From: Artocarpus heterophyllus
Taxonomy: Eukaryota; Streptophyta; Magnoliopsida; Rosales; Moraceae
NCBI GenBank assembly: GCA_025403435.1
Contig: CM046350.1
Coordinates: 2,324,070-2,388,069 of the forward strand
Direction: 5' to 3'
DNA length: 64,000 nucleotides
The notes beneath the pieces were generated by a model. That model did no database searches and was not told the DNA's origin. It was given only the letters and a program-made list of their open reading frames with translations. Of this stretch, positions 33,399-43,883 are shown piece by piece. The position numbers and the translations under genes are program-made. Every line of letters starts with the position of its first letter. Position 1 is the first letter of the stretch.

Positions 33399-33559
33399 TA
33401 AGGTGTTTGGTTAGTGGTGAATTGGTGTGAACCGTTTTTATTATAGCATGTGAAAGCTTTACATTGTAACAATTTTTTTCTTTTTACTGTAGTATGTAAG
33501 AACTTTACACCATTAATAATTGAGTTTGTGGTGTGAATTACCCTTAACCAAACACCCTC
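33399..33559. mobile_element. Tourist-like MITE
   Basis: 161 bp, flanked by TAA on both sides (33396-33398, 33560-33562). Terminal inverted repeats TAAGGTGTTTGGTTA and TAACCAAACACCCTC. The interior carries two ATAGCATGTGAAAGCTTTACA-like words. No coding capacity. Confidence 0.78.
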
Positions 33560-34320
33560 TAATACGACGATCATAAGCCTTATTTTTTGGCTAAATTTTT
33601 TTCCTTCAAACCTTAGTCATCTAGTTACTTAACACGATGAATTTTAAAAACTGGTATACTTGCCCTTTAGACTTTAAAATATGAACAAAAATACCTCTTC
33701 TGTGACGCTCCATCAAGCCCTTGGCGGACTCTTCTAGGCCCAGTGCCACCAAAGCCGAAGATTAACACCTATCCCCACTGAAGTACAAGGGTAGCTCTGC
33801 CATTGTTTGAAGCTGATGTGATTTTTAATATATTTTTATGTTATTTATTTTAAAACAAACATAACAAATTAAAAATTAAAGTAAGAAGGATAGCTCCGCC
33901 ATTATTTGAAGCGGATATGACACACAAATTTAAAAATTAAAAAATTTAATATCAACGACAAAATCCTAAGTCATCCTTCATATCAAATTAAAAATTCATC
34001 AAATATTAAAAAAGAAACTTAATACTGATCTTTCCACAAAATCATACGTTTTAAAATTCTACTATTTAAAGGCAATATTCCTTTAATTAACCCGTTAAAT
34101 GGGGGGTGTTTCTAGAAGCAGAAGTAAAACGGGCCTGGGTGGGCCAAGTTGTCCCTACGTGGACCAGTTGGCGAGTGAGGCTTTAGCTTTCGTTTGGAAT
34201 TCACAATTCGCAAGGACGATTTCACGTTTCAACGCTCATTAAACGGAAAACAATTACGCGAACCCGTGCTCCTCTTTTTTCCACTTGCCCTCTGCCTTCC
34301 TATTTATTGCAAATTTATTT
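33560..34320. other. Intergenic stretch with short G+C-rich repeats
   Basis: A GGGTAGCTCTGCCATTGTTTGAAGC-like phrase occurs twice (about 33790 and 33887), suggesting an old local duplication. No gene was seen. The right part is the presumed promoter of the UBC34-type gene. Confidence 0.45.
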
Positions 34321-34329
34321 CTATAAAAG
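34321..34329 (+). promoter_or_regulatory. TATA-like box of the UBC34-type gene
   Basis: CTATAAAAG, about 140 bp before the proposed 5'UTR donor site at 34463. Position and match are reasonable; transcription start not determined. Confidence 0.4.
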
Positions 34330-34462
34330 AAAATTAGAAAAAAATAAAAAATAATAAGGCATATGTCAGCATAACGCATCTTGAAAAACACTCCTTTTTA
34401 GTGCACCACTCCAAATCTCCAATTCATAGATTATCGCTGATTCGATAAGCCGATCTCATCAG

Positions 34463-35188
34463 GTTCGTTCTAAATTTTCCTTTCTCTGATTAATATTATT
34501 TTTTTTTGGTTTTTCGATTTGTTTTGAGCACCACGGGCTTGAGTTTCGTCGATTTGTGGTGACTTGTTTTTTTTTTTTTTTTCCGCTTCGATTTTATTTC
34601 TGATTTTTTGATGTATATGCTCGTGGATGTATGTAATTTTTGAATTATTGGCTTTTAAATTTGGGATTGAGATAATTTGATTTTAATTTTGAGTTAGAAG
34701 TTTGATGATCCATTCGCGAATTCGCGCTTTTGCGAGCCAAATTTGATATTTGGTTTGTCAGGAAAAAAATTCATTGGGGATAATTAGATGTTTAATCAGA
34801 AAGGGGATTTTTTTGGTTCGAAAACCTTAAGCAGTTTACTTATGATTAATAAAGATCAGAGTGCTTTTACGAGGTTATTTTCTGTTTCTTTTTTATTTTT
34901 ATTTTTTTGGGGTTTTTTTGCGAAAGATATTCTGCTTGTTTCATTAGAGCGGATATACAAAATCTTTATTTTTCCCGCTGATAATCGTCGAGAATGGAAC
35001 TCAATTTCGGGTTAATTTTTAAGTTTTTTGTTTGATAACGTTTATTTTACGTAACTTGATACAATTTCGGGTTAATTTTTAAGTTTTTTTTTTTATAACG
35101 TTTATTTTACGTAACTTGAGACAGTGAATCTCCGTGATGTGTATCTAACTCTTACATATTTCTTGCTTAATGTCTATTTGGAAAACAG
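34463..35188 (+). other. 5'UTR intron of the UBC34-type gene
   Basis: Donor CAG|GTTCG after 34462 and acceptor GAAAACAG at 35188. It is T-rich and contains a 60-bp tandem duplication. Leader introns are common in plant ubiquitin-pathway genes. Inferred from consensus. Confidence 0.55.
35002..35120. repeat. 60-bp tandem duplication in the leader intron
   Basis: CAATTTCGGGTTAATTTTTA and the following sequence occur at 35002-35061 and 35062-35120 with few differences. Confidence 0.85.
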
Positions 35189-35269
35189 ATCATAGTGTTT
35201 TAGCTCCAGAGAATACAGAAGCGACCAGCATTTTATTTGCTGCCCTTTAGATTCTGTAGAATTCGAGAT

Positions 35270-38254
35270 ATGGCTGAGAAATCATGCATCAAACGCCTTC
35301 AGAAAGAGTATAGAGCGCTCTGCAAGGTTTGAATTGTCTCATCACTAAACTGCTTTTTTTGATCAGTTTACTGTTTATTATTATATTGTGTTCGTAGTCT
35401 GTGTTCTTATATTGATTGCATTTGCTTTAAAAGCGGTTTTTTTGGGTTTATGTATGTAATTGTCATTTAAGTTACCCAAAGTTCTACCTGAACGAGAAAA
35501 GTGTGAAGTTTGAACTTTTTGTTTTATTAATTCCTGGATTATTATTGTTATCACGAGATTGATAACATGAGGGTTTTGGGCTTGTCTAAGTTTTGTTGCC
35601 AACAGTATTTGTATGGTCAAGTAAAATTTTCTTGTTTAAGTGAATATTTTTAATTTGGTATGTATGGTTTTTCTTTTCCTTCTTTATGCTATAATTTCCT
35701 TGATACTTATTGTGTTACTGCAAACATGCAGGAACCAGTTTCCCATGTCGTGGCTCGTCCTTGCCCCAATGACATTCTTGAATGGCGTAAGTTTATATTA
35801 ACCTCATATCTTTGGATCTTCCGTGAATCTTTCTTGGATATATGATCATTGGTTGAAGAACTTTCTCATATAATGCCATTTTTGTATCATTTTAGTAAGT
35901 TAGATATAACCTCGATGGATTCCTGCTTTAATCTAATATTTAGTGGGAAAAGAAGTAAATTTATGAGGTTACCTTTATATATGACCATAAGACATTGGTG
36001 AAAATGTGTTGTAAGAAAAATGCTATTGCAAGTACATTTTGAGGAATTGCTGAAATCATTAAATGGGACTGCTCAGATTGTTGATAATTAAAAGATATTG
36101 CAAAGCTGAATAGCAAAAAAAGGGAGCTTGCAGATTTGACAACACTTTTGAGGTATCCTTAAATCAAGCCGAAAATAAATACTGGCTGATTTGTTTGTTT
36201 TCCAGGTGACTGCATCCTCACTTTATTTCTTTGGCTAAAAGACTGCATCTTTAGTTGTTAATCTAGGAAACTGATATAATGTTGCTTTATTCTTCAGATA
36301 ATTAACGAAGTTGAGTCCAGAGAATTGTATTATTCTTCTTTAGTGTTGTTATTTGCGATTCTCTCCCTCTATAAATAAGCAATCCTGTCATCCTTGAACT
36401 TTCATTTGTAGAAATTATATAGATAACATTGCTTATTGCTGAAAGATAAGCAAAAAGCTGGTTGCCACCTAAACTCAATTGCTGATGCTGCTGCGCTCAA
36501 GATATATTGGTTCTTAATATTGTTAAATCATGTAATTTGGATAGGGATATTTAGGTTGCATACATTACTACCTCAGTCTATCTTGTAGGTTACAAACAGT
36601 TATCTGTGATTTGTTTGTTTCTTTCTTTCTTGTGTACTAAGTTGACATTATTTTCATTATTCAGCTGCACTTTATCTATATATTTTTTTCCCCATTTATG
36701 TCACAGATTATGTATTGGAGGGAAGTGAAGGAACACCTTTTGCAGGTTAGTCCCTCCAAGAAAAACTTTTTTCAATACCATTGTGGTATTTTGTACTAAC
36801 AAGATTCATTATGTTGTATTTTTCTTTTGATTGCCTGCCTTATTGACCTTGTTCATTCCTGTCATCGTTTGTTCTCCTTGCTTATCCTCATAAGGTGGAT
36901 ATTACTATGGGAAGATCAAATTTCCTCCAGAGTATCCCTACAAGCCTCCAGGAATAACGTAATTTGCTTTTTCCAACCCTTTTGTGATATATAGAGTATA
37001 CACTGCTGTTAATACACATGTCCTTTTATATTTAGTGCATTTTATTGAAATACTTAGTTGGTCGCTGACTTTTTAAATGTTCGCCTATTTTGCAGCATGG
37101 TTACTCCAAGTGGACGTTTCATGACACAGAGGAAACTATGCTTATCTATGAGTGATTGTAAGTTTTATGCAGTAGAATGAAGAGGTTTTTTAATCATCTT
37201 TTGACAGCTGTTTGCTAATTCTTGACATTGTTCTTTGAAGTTCATCCGGAAAGTTGGAATCCTATGTGGTCTGTATCAAGGTAAGACAGGAACCGGTTTT
37301 AGAGGTGTATAATTTGTTGATGATTTGTTTCCTGGAAGTGTCAACAATCTGCAAGAAAACCACTCTGACTACTAACATCTGTGCTCTTTGAATAATGCAG
37401 CATACTTCAGGGGCTTCTTTCGTTCATGGTTAGTCCATTGCGACTCTGATATTCTAGTCTGAAGTTAAATTTCTTCATATTAAGGATATTTTCATCTGGC
37501 AATTATCCTTAAACTGCAGATGGACAACAGTCCTACAACTGGGAGTGTGAACAGTACGGTTGAGGAGAAGCAACGTTTGGCAAAGGCTTCTCTTGCTTTC
37601 AATTGTAAGAAGTAAGTCTACTGGATGCACGAAAACTTCTGTGTACTATGTATGTACATAAGTGTCTAATCGTTGTTTTTTTATGAACAATGCATGTACA
37701 TCTCCCCTGCCAATAAAAGTGGAAATTATTGGGCACGCACTTTCATATTTGTGGTGCAACATCCTTATTTTCTTGCATGTCTTAATTTAGTCACGTCACT
37801 TCCTAGTGTGGACTCCCCTTTTCCTCGCTGTCTGTTGACAGTTGGAAACTGGGGACTCAAGTCTGGATCGCGGGACTCATGTCCGGATTGCTTATTTTCG
37901 GAAATTCTCCTAGGTTGTTGGGACTTTGGACTTTCACCGCAGATTATTTATATGCCTGACTATTTTCTCTTGTGTAACAGTGCTACATTCCGGAAATTAT
38001 TTCCCGAGTATGTGGATAAATATAATCAGCAGCTGCAGCAGCTTAATCCAGAGCAGGTACCTGCGGATATGTCCGAGATAGAAGATTCCAAGCCCTTGTT
38101 GGAAAAAGTTAATGATTCAGCCGACGATGTGAAAAGAATAGATGATCGGAAGGACGGGAGGAAAGACAGAAAACAGTCACTACCGACTTGGATGATGTTA
38201 TTGCTGGTTTCCATCTTTGGCCTTGTAATGGCTCTACCGCTTCTACAACTTTAA
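35270..38254 (+). CDS. UBC34: Ubiquitin-conjugating enzyme E2, UBC34 type, ER-anchored
   Basis: Nine coding exons: 35270-35326, 35732-35786, 36707-36745, 36895-36958, 37096-37157, 37241-37280, 37401-37428, 37520-37611, 37981-38254 (236 residues, in frame). It takes ubiquitin from E1 on a cysteine and hands it to substrates at the ER membrane, as the yeast Ubc6/UBE2J group does in ER-associated degradation. Seen: UBC fold residues 1-150, YPYKPPGI (64-71), catalytic Cys87 in KLCLSMSDFHPESWNP, a variable acidic/lysine-rich linker, and a C-terminal tail anchor LPTWMMLLLVSIF ending LPLLQL. The sequence closely follows Arabidopsis UBC33/UBC34, with UBC34 favoured by the tail. An open frame 37673-38254 that includes the last exon starts inside the preceding intron and is not the true start. 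Confidence 0.95.
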
Positions 38255-39777
38255 TATTAAAAGCCACAAGTGGAAAGTACACCGGGTTTAGTCGAGATAA
38301 GGCCTATGCAAGTTAAAAAACTAATTCAAAATACTTCTTTAGTTTGTGTTGTAGCTAACATGATTTTGTATAGAGGACTACCAAGGAGACCCAGTTGAGT
38401 CGCTTGACTGATGTTTTCATCTTCTATGGTAATGTTTGGTCGTTTCTCTAGGTAATGTTCCAACATTACATACATACCTATGATGTCATCTTCTTATAGT
38501 GAGATTTTCTGTTTGAGACTGGACATGGTATTCCCTCTCCACACACGCACACACCAAAAAAAATCAAAAATCCATTTTTTTTGTGCATCTTCTTACTCTT
38601 ACGTCTTGTTTTGTAATATAGGTGATAGCAGCATATTATTAACGTATTTCTCAGTCCTCAAGTATTTTTTTTTCCCCTTCCTTTATGTTCTTAATTAATA
38701 AATTAATATTTCTGCAAATTTAATAAATTAAGTAAATACATATTTTGATATTTTTTGTATGCGAGTTGGTAACCCGCTTGGCCTTTCACCCTTTTTTGCT
38801 TTCATTATTGTATCAGCGATCTTTTTCAGGCCACAACTTGCATGTTAAAAATTCTTTAACGTTAAAATTATTATCCATACGATATGTCGTTTCAAAACTA
38901 TTGAATGATAAACAAGATGTCGTTCAGTCATAGAGAACAGAAAATTCTGGGATGCCAACTATTATTTGTCCCCTAAAACTACGGCTAATTTAAATAAAGA
39001 AAACGACCTTTATTTTAGCTAAAAACATACCTAAGTGAGAGTGACTACAGCAAAAATTTAGAAAATAACTTTTGTTATTCGGTTGACTAACTCTGTTGAA
39101 TTCTTTGTTGTTGTCGTTGAACTCATCAAAACAAGTCCTAAAATAAATAAATAATAAATATAATAAAAACCTCAAAAACACAATAAAATGCGCCGCAATC
39201 ACCGGCCGCATGCGGCATGCATATCATTTTCATAATCTCTATGCCTCCACGGCCAAAAAGTATCCATGCTTTGTTGTTTTCATTTTCATGTTATCTTTGA
39301 AAATTTTCTCACCTGGATAACGTTTATATAAATATATTTCTCTCCCGCCGCCCCCCCCTTTTTTTTCCTTCCTTTCCATCTTTTACTGAGGGATTATTTC
39401 GTAGTTAATTGTACTACTTTATTTCTCCCACCGAAGAAAAATCACGTATGATGGAGACATTTTCCGGCCCTTAGGAAAAAGCGGGGGAAAACAAAATGAC
39501 AATTTGTGGTCAGCAACTTTACCAGAGTTTTATGAAGTTGATTCTAAATGCTTAGGCAAAATGTAGAATTCCCTCGTTTTGTGGGGTATTAATAATCGTG
39601 TGAGGTTTGGTGCACAGGGTGGTCAATTTGCAGTTATTATATATTAGTTAATTAATTAATTAATTGGCTAGCCTTGAATGATTCTTTTGGTCTTGTTAGT
39701 GCTTAGCCTTCTCATTAGTGATCGAGATTCTGATGGATCTGTCCTTTTTTTTTTTCATAGCAATGACACGAGATTTA
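38255..39777. other. Intergenic stretch, no gene seen
   Basis: The first part is the 3' untranslated region of the UBC34-type gene. The rest is AT-rich with T-runs. Frames at 38480-38698, 38745-38933 and 38990-39211 show no recognisable protein. Confidence 0.55.
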
Positions 39778-39948
39778 TAGGGTGTTTGGCCAAAGGTGGT
39801 TTACACCACAAACTTAGATATAAACAGTATAAAACTCTTATATACTACAGTAAAAAGGAAAAAAAAAAGTTTCTACAGTGTAAAGCTCTCACCTACTACA
39901 ATAAAAACAGTTTCTATCAATGGCTCCCATCACTAGCCAAACACCTTA
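39778..39948. mobile_element. Tourist-like MITE
   Basis: 171 bp, flanked by TTA (39775-39777, 39949-39951). Terminal inverted repeats TAGGGTGTTTGGCCA and TAGCCAAACACCTTA. The interior shares TATAAAACTCTTATATACTACAGT with the MITE at 10553. A chance 98-codon frame (39678-39974) runs through it. Confidence 0.8.
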
Positions 39949-39951
39949 TTA

Positions 39952-40050
39952 GATCTTCGTCTAATGTATTCTAAATGATCTTCGTCTAATGTATTCTAAA
40001 TGATATCCAACTTAGATCTTCGTCTAATGTATTCTAAATGATATCCAACT
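39952..40050. repeat. Three direct copies of a 25-38 bp unit beside the MITE
   Basis: GATCTTCGTCTAATGTATTC starts at 39952, 39977 and 40015. The last two copies also share ATGATATCCAACT. The array begins at the first base after the MITE target duplication. Confidence 0.88.
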
Positions 40051-40590
40051 AAATACGTTATGTGGTGTTATTTAAAAGATTTAAAATGCTCTTTTAATTA
40101 ATTTTTACTTGCTTTTTATTCTATTTTGTTATAAATGACGTGTTATAATATATTATCATTTTAAAATAAGGTCAACCAAATTTGTTATAATATTTTCTCT
40201 CATAAAATTTAAATAATAATTGATTTGAATCATAATTTTGTAATTCAAACCGTGTTATTAAACAGGTTAATAATTAGTTAGATAACATTGAAAATACTAA
40301 AATATCCAAGAGGGATTTGAATTCATTGGACGGGGAAAGCTTAACACTGTCAAATTTACTGCCCAAAATGGTCACTGTAAATGGCACTTTATAGGCGCAA
40401 TTCCATGGTGATAGTTGGTCTTTCCCTTTCTGTTTCATGAATCCACTCCTTAACGCAAGGAAGGAATCATAAATACTGCTATATGATCTCTTCCTACTTC
40501 CACATCCCTCCATCTAACCCCCTATCTGGTCCTTTCTTCTTGCTACTTAAAGAAAAAGATTTCACTTCATCTCTGTTCTTCTAGGCAACA
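40051..40590. other. Intergenic stretch, promoter of the next gene
   Basis: No gene. An ATAAATA word near 40469 may be the TATA element of the plus-strand gene at 40591. A 79-codon minus frame (40274-40513) is not recognised. Confidence 0.4.
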
Positions 40591-41184
40591 ATGAAGAATT
40601 CTCCTGTGTACCCGAAACACGAGACAAACGATTACAATGTCGATGAATATTACGACCCTCATGCTGATTTTTCTCAGGTAAATATCATGACTTGTTCAAG
40701 TTTTTTTTTTTTTTTTCATTTTCTTGTATGACATTGTTTAGAACTTGTTCAGTTCTTGGAAGAAGCAAAGCGCAATGAGAGAAAAACAGACTTTGGGATA
40801 ATCTCATTAGCCGATACAGAAGAAGATGTGAAGAGAAATCCGCACAAAGGGGAAGCAAAGAAGAAGAAGAAAGCTTGGAAAGTTTTTTTCCTTTTGCCAT
40901 GGTGGAAAGGCGAGAAAAATAGCAAGCCTAACATGGAACAAGAGATCAACTTTTCCCAAGTTTCAAATACAAGAAGGGCTGGTTTTGCATCTGGTCCGTT
41001 TTATTATAGCAGTAGTGGCAGGGATACAAGTGGCAGGCCTCGTCGTCCGACATCTGGACCTCTCGGCAGCCTTTTCAACCCTGCGAGGAAAGCTGATTCT
41101 GGGACACCTTATGTGTGTCTTGACCAACTTAATATGCCTCGTTGTGGTGCTCAGACTTATGGACCTGTTTATCTTGTAACTTAG
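40591..41184 (+). CDS. Plant-specific protein of the At5g66800/At3g50640 type
   Basis: Two exons, 40591-40677 and 40753-41184 (172 residues). The start MKNSPVYP and the end GPVYLVT are the family marks. Between them: an acidic N-terminus (YDPHADFSQFLEEA, about 21-34), a lysine-rich block KKKKKAWK with tryptophans in the 65-80 region, a Ser/Gly-rich stretch with SGRPRRPTSGPLGSL, and PYVCLDQLNMPR. The function is not established. One Arabidopsis member is annotated as membrane-associated kinase regulator-like. The basic-aromatic block could bind membranes; that is inference. No signal peptide or membrane span. Confidence 0.82.
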
Positions 41185-42977
41185 TACACCAACATTTTCG
41201 AAAAAAGTAGTGGAGGTGAGGTTTTGAGTTTTGGAATGGTGGGAAATTTTCGATGGGAAAAATAATAATGTTTTTTGAGGTATAAAATTGGTATGTAAAT
41301 TTTAAGTTCAATGCAAGTGTTTTGTAGGTCCAATGTGTTCATATGTTCTTTGTGCATATTTGACATTCTAGGTGGGGTAATTTATGTTGGTGGGGTTGGT
41401 TTTTAGCTTGAAATTGGCAGAAAAGCATGCTTGATGATCTCAGCTTTCTCATCTCCATTCTCAAGTGAACTGATAACTTCTGCTATGTTTTAAGTCCTCT
41501 TTGGGATATGGAACCTGAGAACTGATATATTCAAGGAAAATCGACGGAAATGTTTCTTTAGATGAAGCCTCGAGGAAGCTTAACTCTAGCCTAAGAAATT
41601 AATAGGGTGTTTGACAAACCAGTTTGAATTAGAAAAATGAATTCAAATACTATAGCATATAATAACTTTACACTAGTTATTTTTTGCTATACATTGTGGA
41701 CGGTTTGGACTGGTGAGTTGAACCGGTGTATGAAACATGCTAAAAGCCTTGCGCAGGATGTCACTGTCACCTCACCACCGGCTTTTTGAAAAAGAGAACT
41801 CAACTCTGTGTTTGATGCTTCTACTCGCATGATGTGCATCAACTTTAATCAGCAACCTTAACAAGCACGATATGCTGTGTTTCCTTTTCCCTTTTTTCTT
41901 TTGTATTTGACCTTTTTTTTCACTTTACTAAAGGGAAAAAAATTCCTTTTTTTTCTCTTCTTTCCTGCTATCAAGTCTCAAAAAGCCTTAGAAATGGCAG
42001 GCTTATGCAATGTTGTATTTTAATGAGAAATTACAACTTATTCCTCAAGTGGTGAGGAGGCATCTGTGATGTGTGTCCAATACTGCTGGCCACTCCCTTT
42101 TTGTAAGAGAGCAAGAGAGACAAGAATAAGATAATCAGAGTAAACTCTTTTCTTTTTGTTTTTTTTTTTTTGCCCCTTGCACGTAAGAAAATATCATGTA
42201 CACGTTACATTATTTACTTACATTATTGATGAATTCACGTCTAAAAGACTCGGCAAAAGAGCCTTTCTTTAAAGTCAGAAGACACTTTGGAATCCTAATC
42301 CCACAACCGTGGAGATATTGCCATTGGAAGAATGCTTGTACTTGTATGTTCATATCATAAGTTTTTGAGCAACAACATGAGATCAAAAAATGGTTGCAAT
42401 TGCAAATCCATTGCAAGTTTCCAATACTCAATTATTATTCTTTAAAATGCACTATTTGTCCACTTGGTTCATGCATTTGAACCACAATTCCAACTTTTTT
42501 TTTTTTTTTTTTTTTACCTATGAACCAAACTTCGCATCTGAACACTGACTAGTTACTACATTTAAAGACGAAAAAAGGGTTTTTTTTTCCCTTTTTTTTT
42601 TTGACATTATGCATCAATTTCAAAAAATCGTTTTACAGTCTATTTTTAAGAACAAGTATACAAACTTCTCTTTTATATAAAAGGCTGTTGCAGAGCAACC
42701 CAAGCTCAAAAGTGTACTTATTATCCATCTCAAGAACAAAACAGACACTGACCAAAAACAAGAAGAAAATGCTCATTGTTGTTTTGTGCATCTCCAAAAG
42801 AACCAAACCAATTCTCTGGGATGATAGAATCAGTAATAAAAAAATAAATCAATATTTGACCCTCCAAACCCTTTTCCTTGCAGTGATTTTCTTCTTCATT
42901 GCTCCAATACCAAATGTAATTGAAATGTGTACAAACATGGCTGGAGACTTTGGAGTAAATACAAAAATCTAAGTTTC
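41185..42977. other. Intergenic stretch between convergent genes
   Basis: 3' untranslated regions of the genes on both sides (plus-strand 40591-41184, minus-strand ATL). A half MITE-like start (TAGGGTGTTTGACAAAC at about 41603) has no matching right end. The rest is AT-rich, and the 123-codon frame 42601-42972 is not recognised. Confidence 0.5.
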
Positions 42978-43883
42978 TTAGCTCGGTCCTCTGCTTTGTT
43001 GCTCAATATCGCCAGAACTTGGACTACAAGGACTCACTTTTCTTTCTCTACTCAAAAGCCTCTTCAGCGACCGCAACCTCGTCGTCACCGGAGACTTCAA
43101 TTCGTCGCCGAGAGGAAATAGCGACGACGTTGATGCCGGGTTCTCGTTCGGTATGTCGATCACCAACTCACCGGCAATCCTAGCTGATGAAGATGAAGAT
43201 GATGATGAAGAAGAAGGAGGAGCAGCAACTGAGGGAGATTGAGAAGAAGGACCTTCTTCCAAACAAGCATTGCCGGAGCTAACCTGAGTCTCGTCTCCCC
43301 AAAACAACACATTCGTAGGGAAGTTCGGAAATTCCGAGGTGTAATCGGAGGCCAAATTCTCTTCCGCAGCAGTCTCCGAGCCAGCCGAATCCTCAGAAAC
43401 ATCAGGAGATACAGAGTTTCTACAGAGCGGACAGGTGGAGTGGGACTGGAACCACATATCAATGCAATCGACATGGAATCCATGGTTGCATTTCGGCAAA
43501 AGTCTAGCCCTTTCGCCATTGACGAGCTCGGAGAGGCAAACAGCGCATTCAAGCCCTTCCTTGAAGTCCTCCGCGCGATAGACCACCACGGGAAGGGACC
43601 GGAGAACGGAAGGTTCCAGACCTCTCCGAAGAGCCGGGACTGCAGGGTCTTGACCGGGAGCGAAGACGAAACGGCGCCGTCGCCTGCGGGACTGCTGTTG
43701 TTGACCGGACGCCCCCGCGTCCTCCTCGATCCGCCACCAGAACCACTTGGCGTAAAGGTGAAGGAAGATTACGAACACGACGACGACGAAGAACACTATG
43801 ATCGCCACCACCATGATCTTCCCCGTTAGCTCCACGGCCTTGGAATCGTCGAATGACTGATCGAAACGAATCGTCTCTCCCAT
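42978..43883 (-). CDS. ATL-family RING-H2 finger E3 ubiquitin ligase
   Basis: Intronless, 301 residues, as usual for ATLs. A membrane span is at 21-43, then a polyarginine stretch (66-71), the GLD-like motif [15 protein letters not shown] (88-102), and a complete RING-H2: Cys113, Cys116, Cys132, His134, His137, Cys140, Cys151, Cys154, with the conserved Asp-Met-Trp before Cys151. The tail is serine-rich (a run near 223-234) and ends with basic [12 protein letters not shown]. It resembles the ATL2/ATL3/ATL60 group. ATLs are membrane-bound, often quickly induced by elicitors or sugar status; no inducing element was identified here. Overlapping frames on the plus strand are shadows of the G+C-rich coding region. 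Confidence 0.93.
   Translation of the reverse strand: MGETIRFDQSFDDSKAVELTGKIMVVAIIVFFVVVVFVIFLHLYAKWFWWRIEEDAGASGQQQQSRRRRRRFVFAPGQDPAVPALRRGLEPSVLRSLPVVVYRAEDFKEGLECAVCLSELVNGERARLLPKCNHGFHVDCIDMWFQSHSTCPLCRNSVSPDVSEDSAGSETAAEENLASDYTSEFPNFPTNVLFWGDETQVSSGNACLEEGPSSQSPSVAAPPSSSSSSSSSSARIAGELVIDIPNENPASTSSLFPLGDELKSPVTTRLRSLKRLLSRERKVSPCSPSSGDIEQQSRGPS

Noticed and set aside
37673..37980. Methionine-started extension upstream of the last UBC34 exon
   Set aside because: It lies in the intron before exon 9. Homology and the TAACAG acceptor at 37980 place the exon start at 37981.
41603..41740. MITE-like start TAGGGTGTTTGACAAAC
   Set aside because: No matching right end or target duplication found; at most half an element.
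43239..43829. 196-codon plus-strand frame opposite the ATL gene
   Set aside because: Shadow of the G+C-rich ATL coding region; the minus frame has an intact RING-H2.
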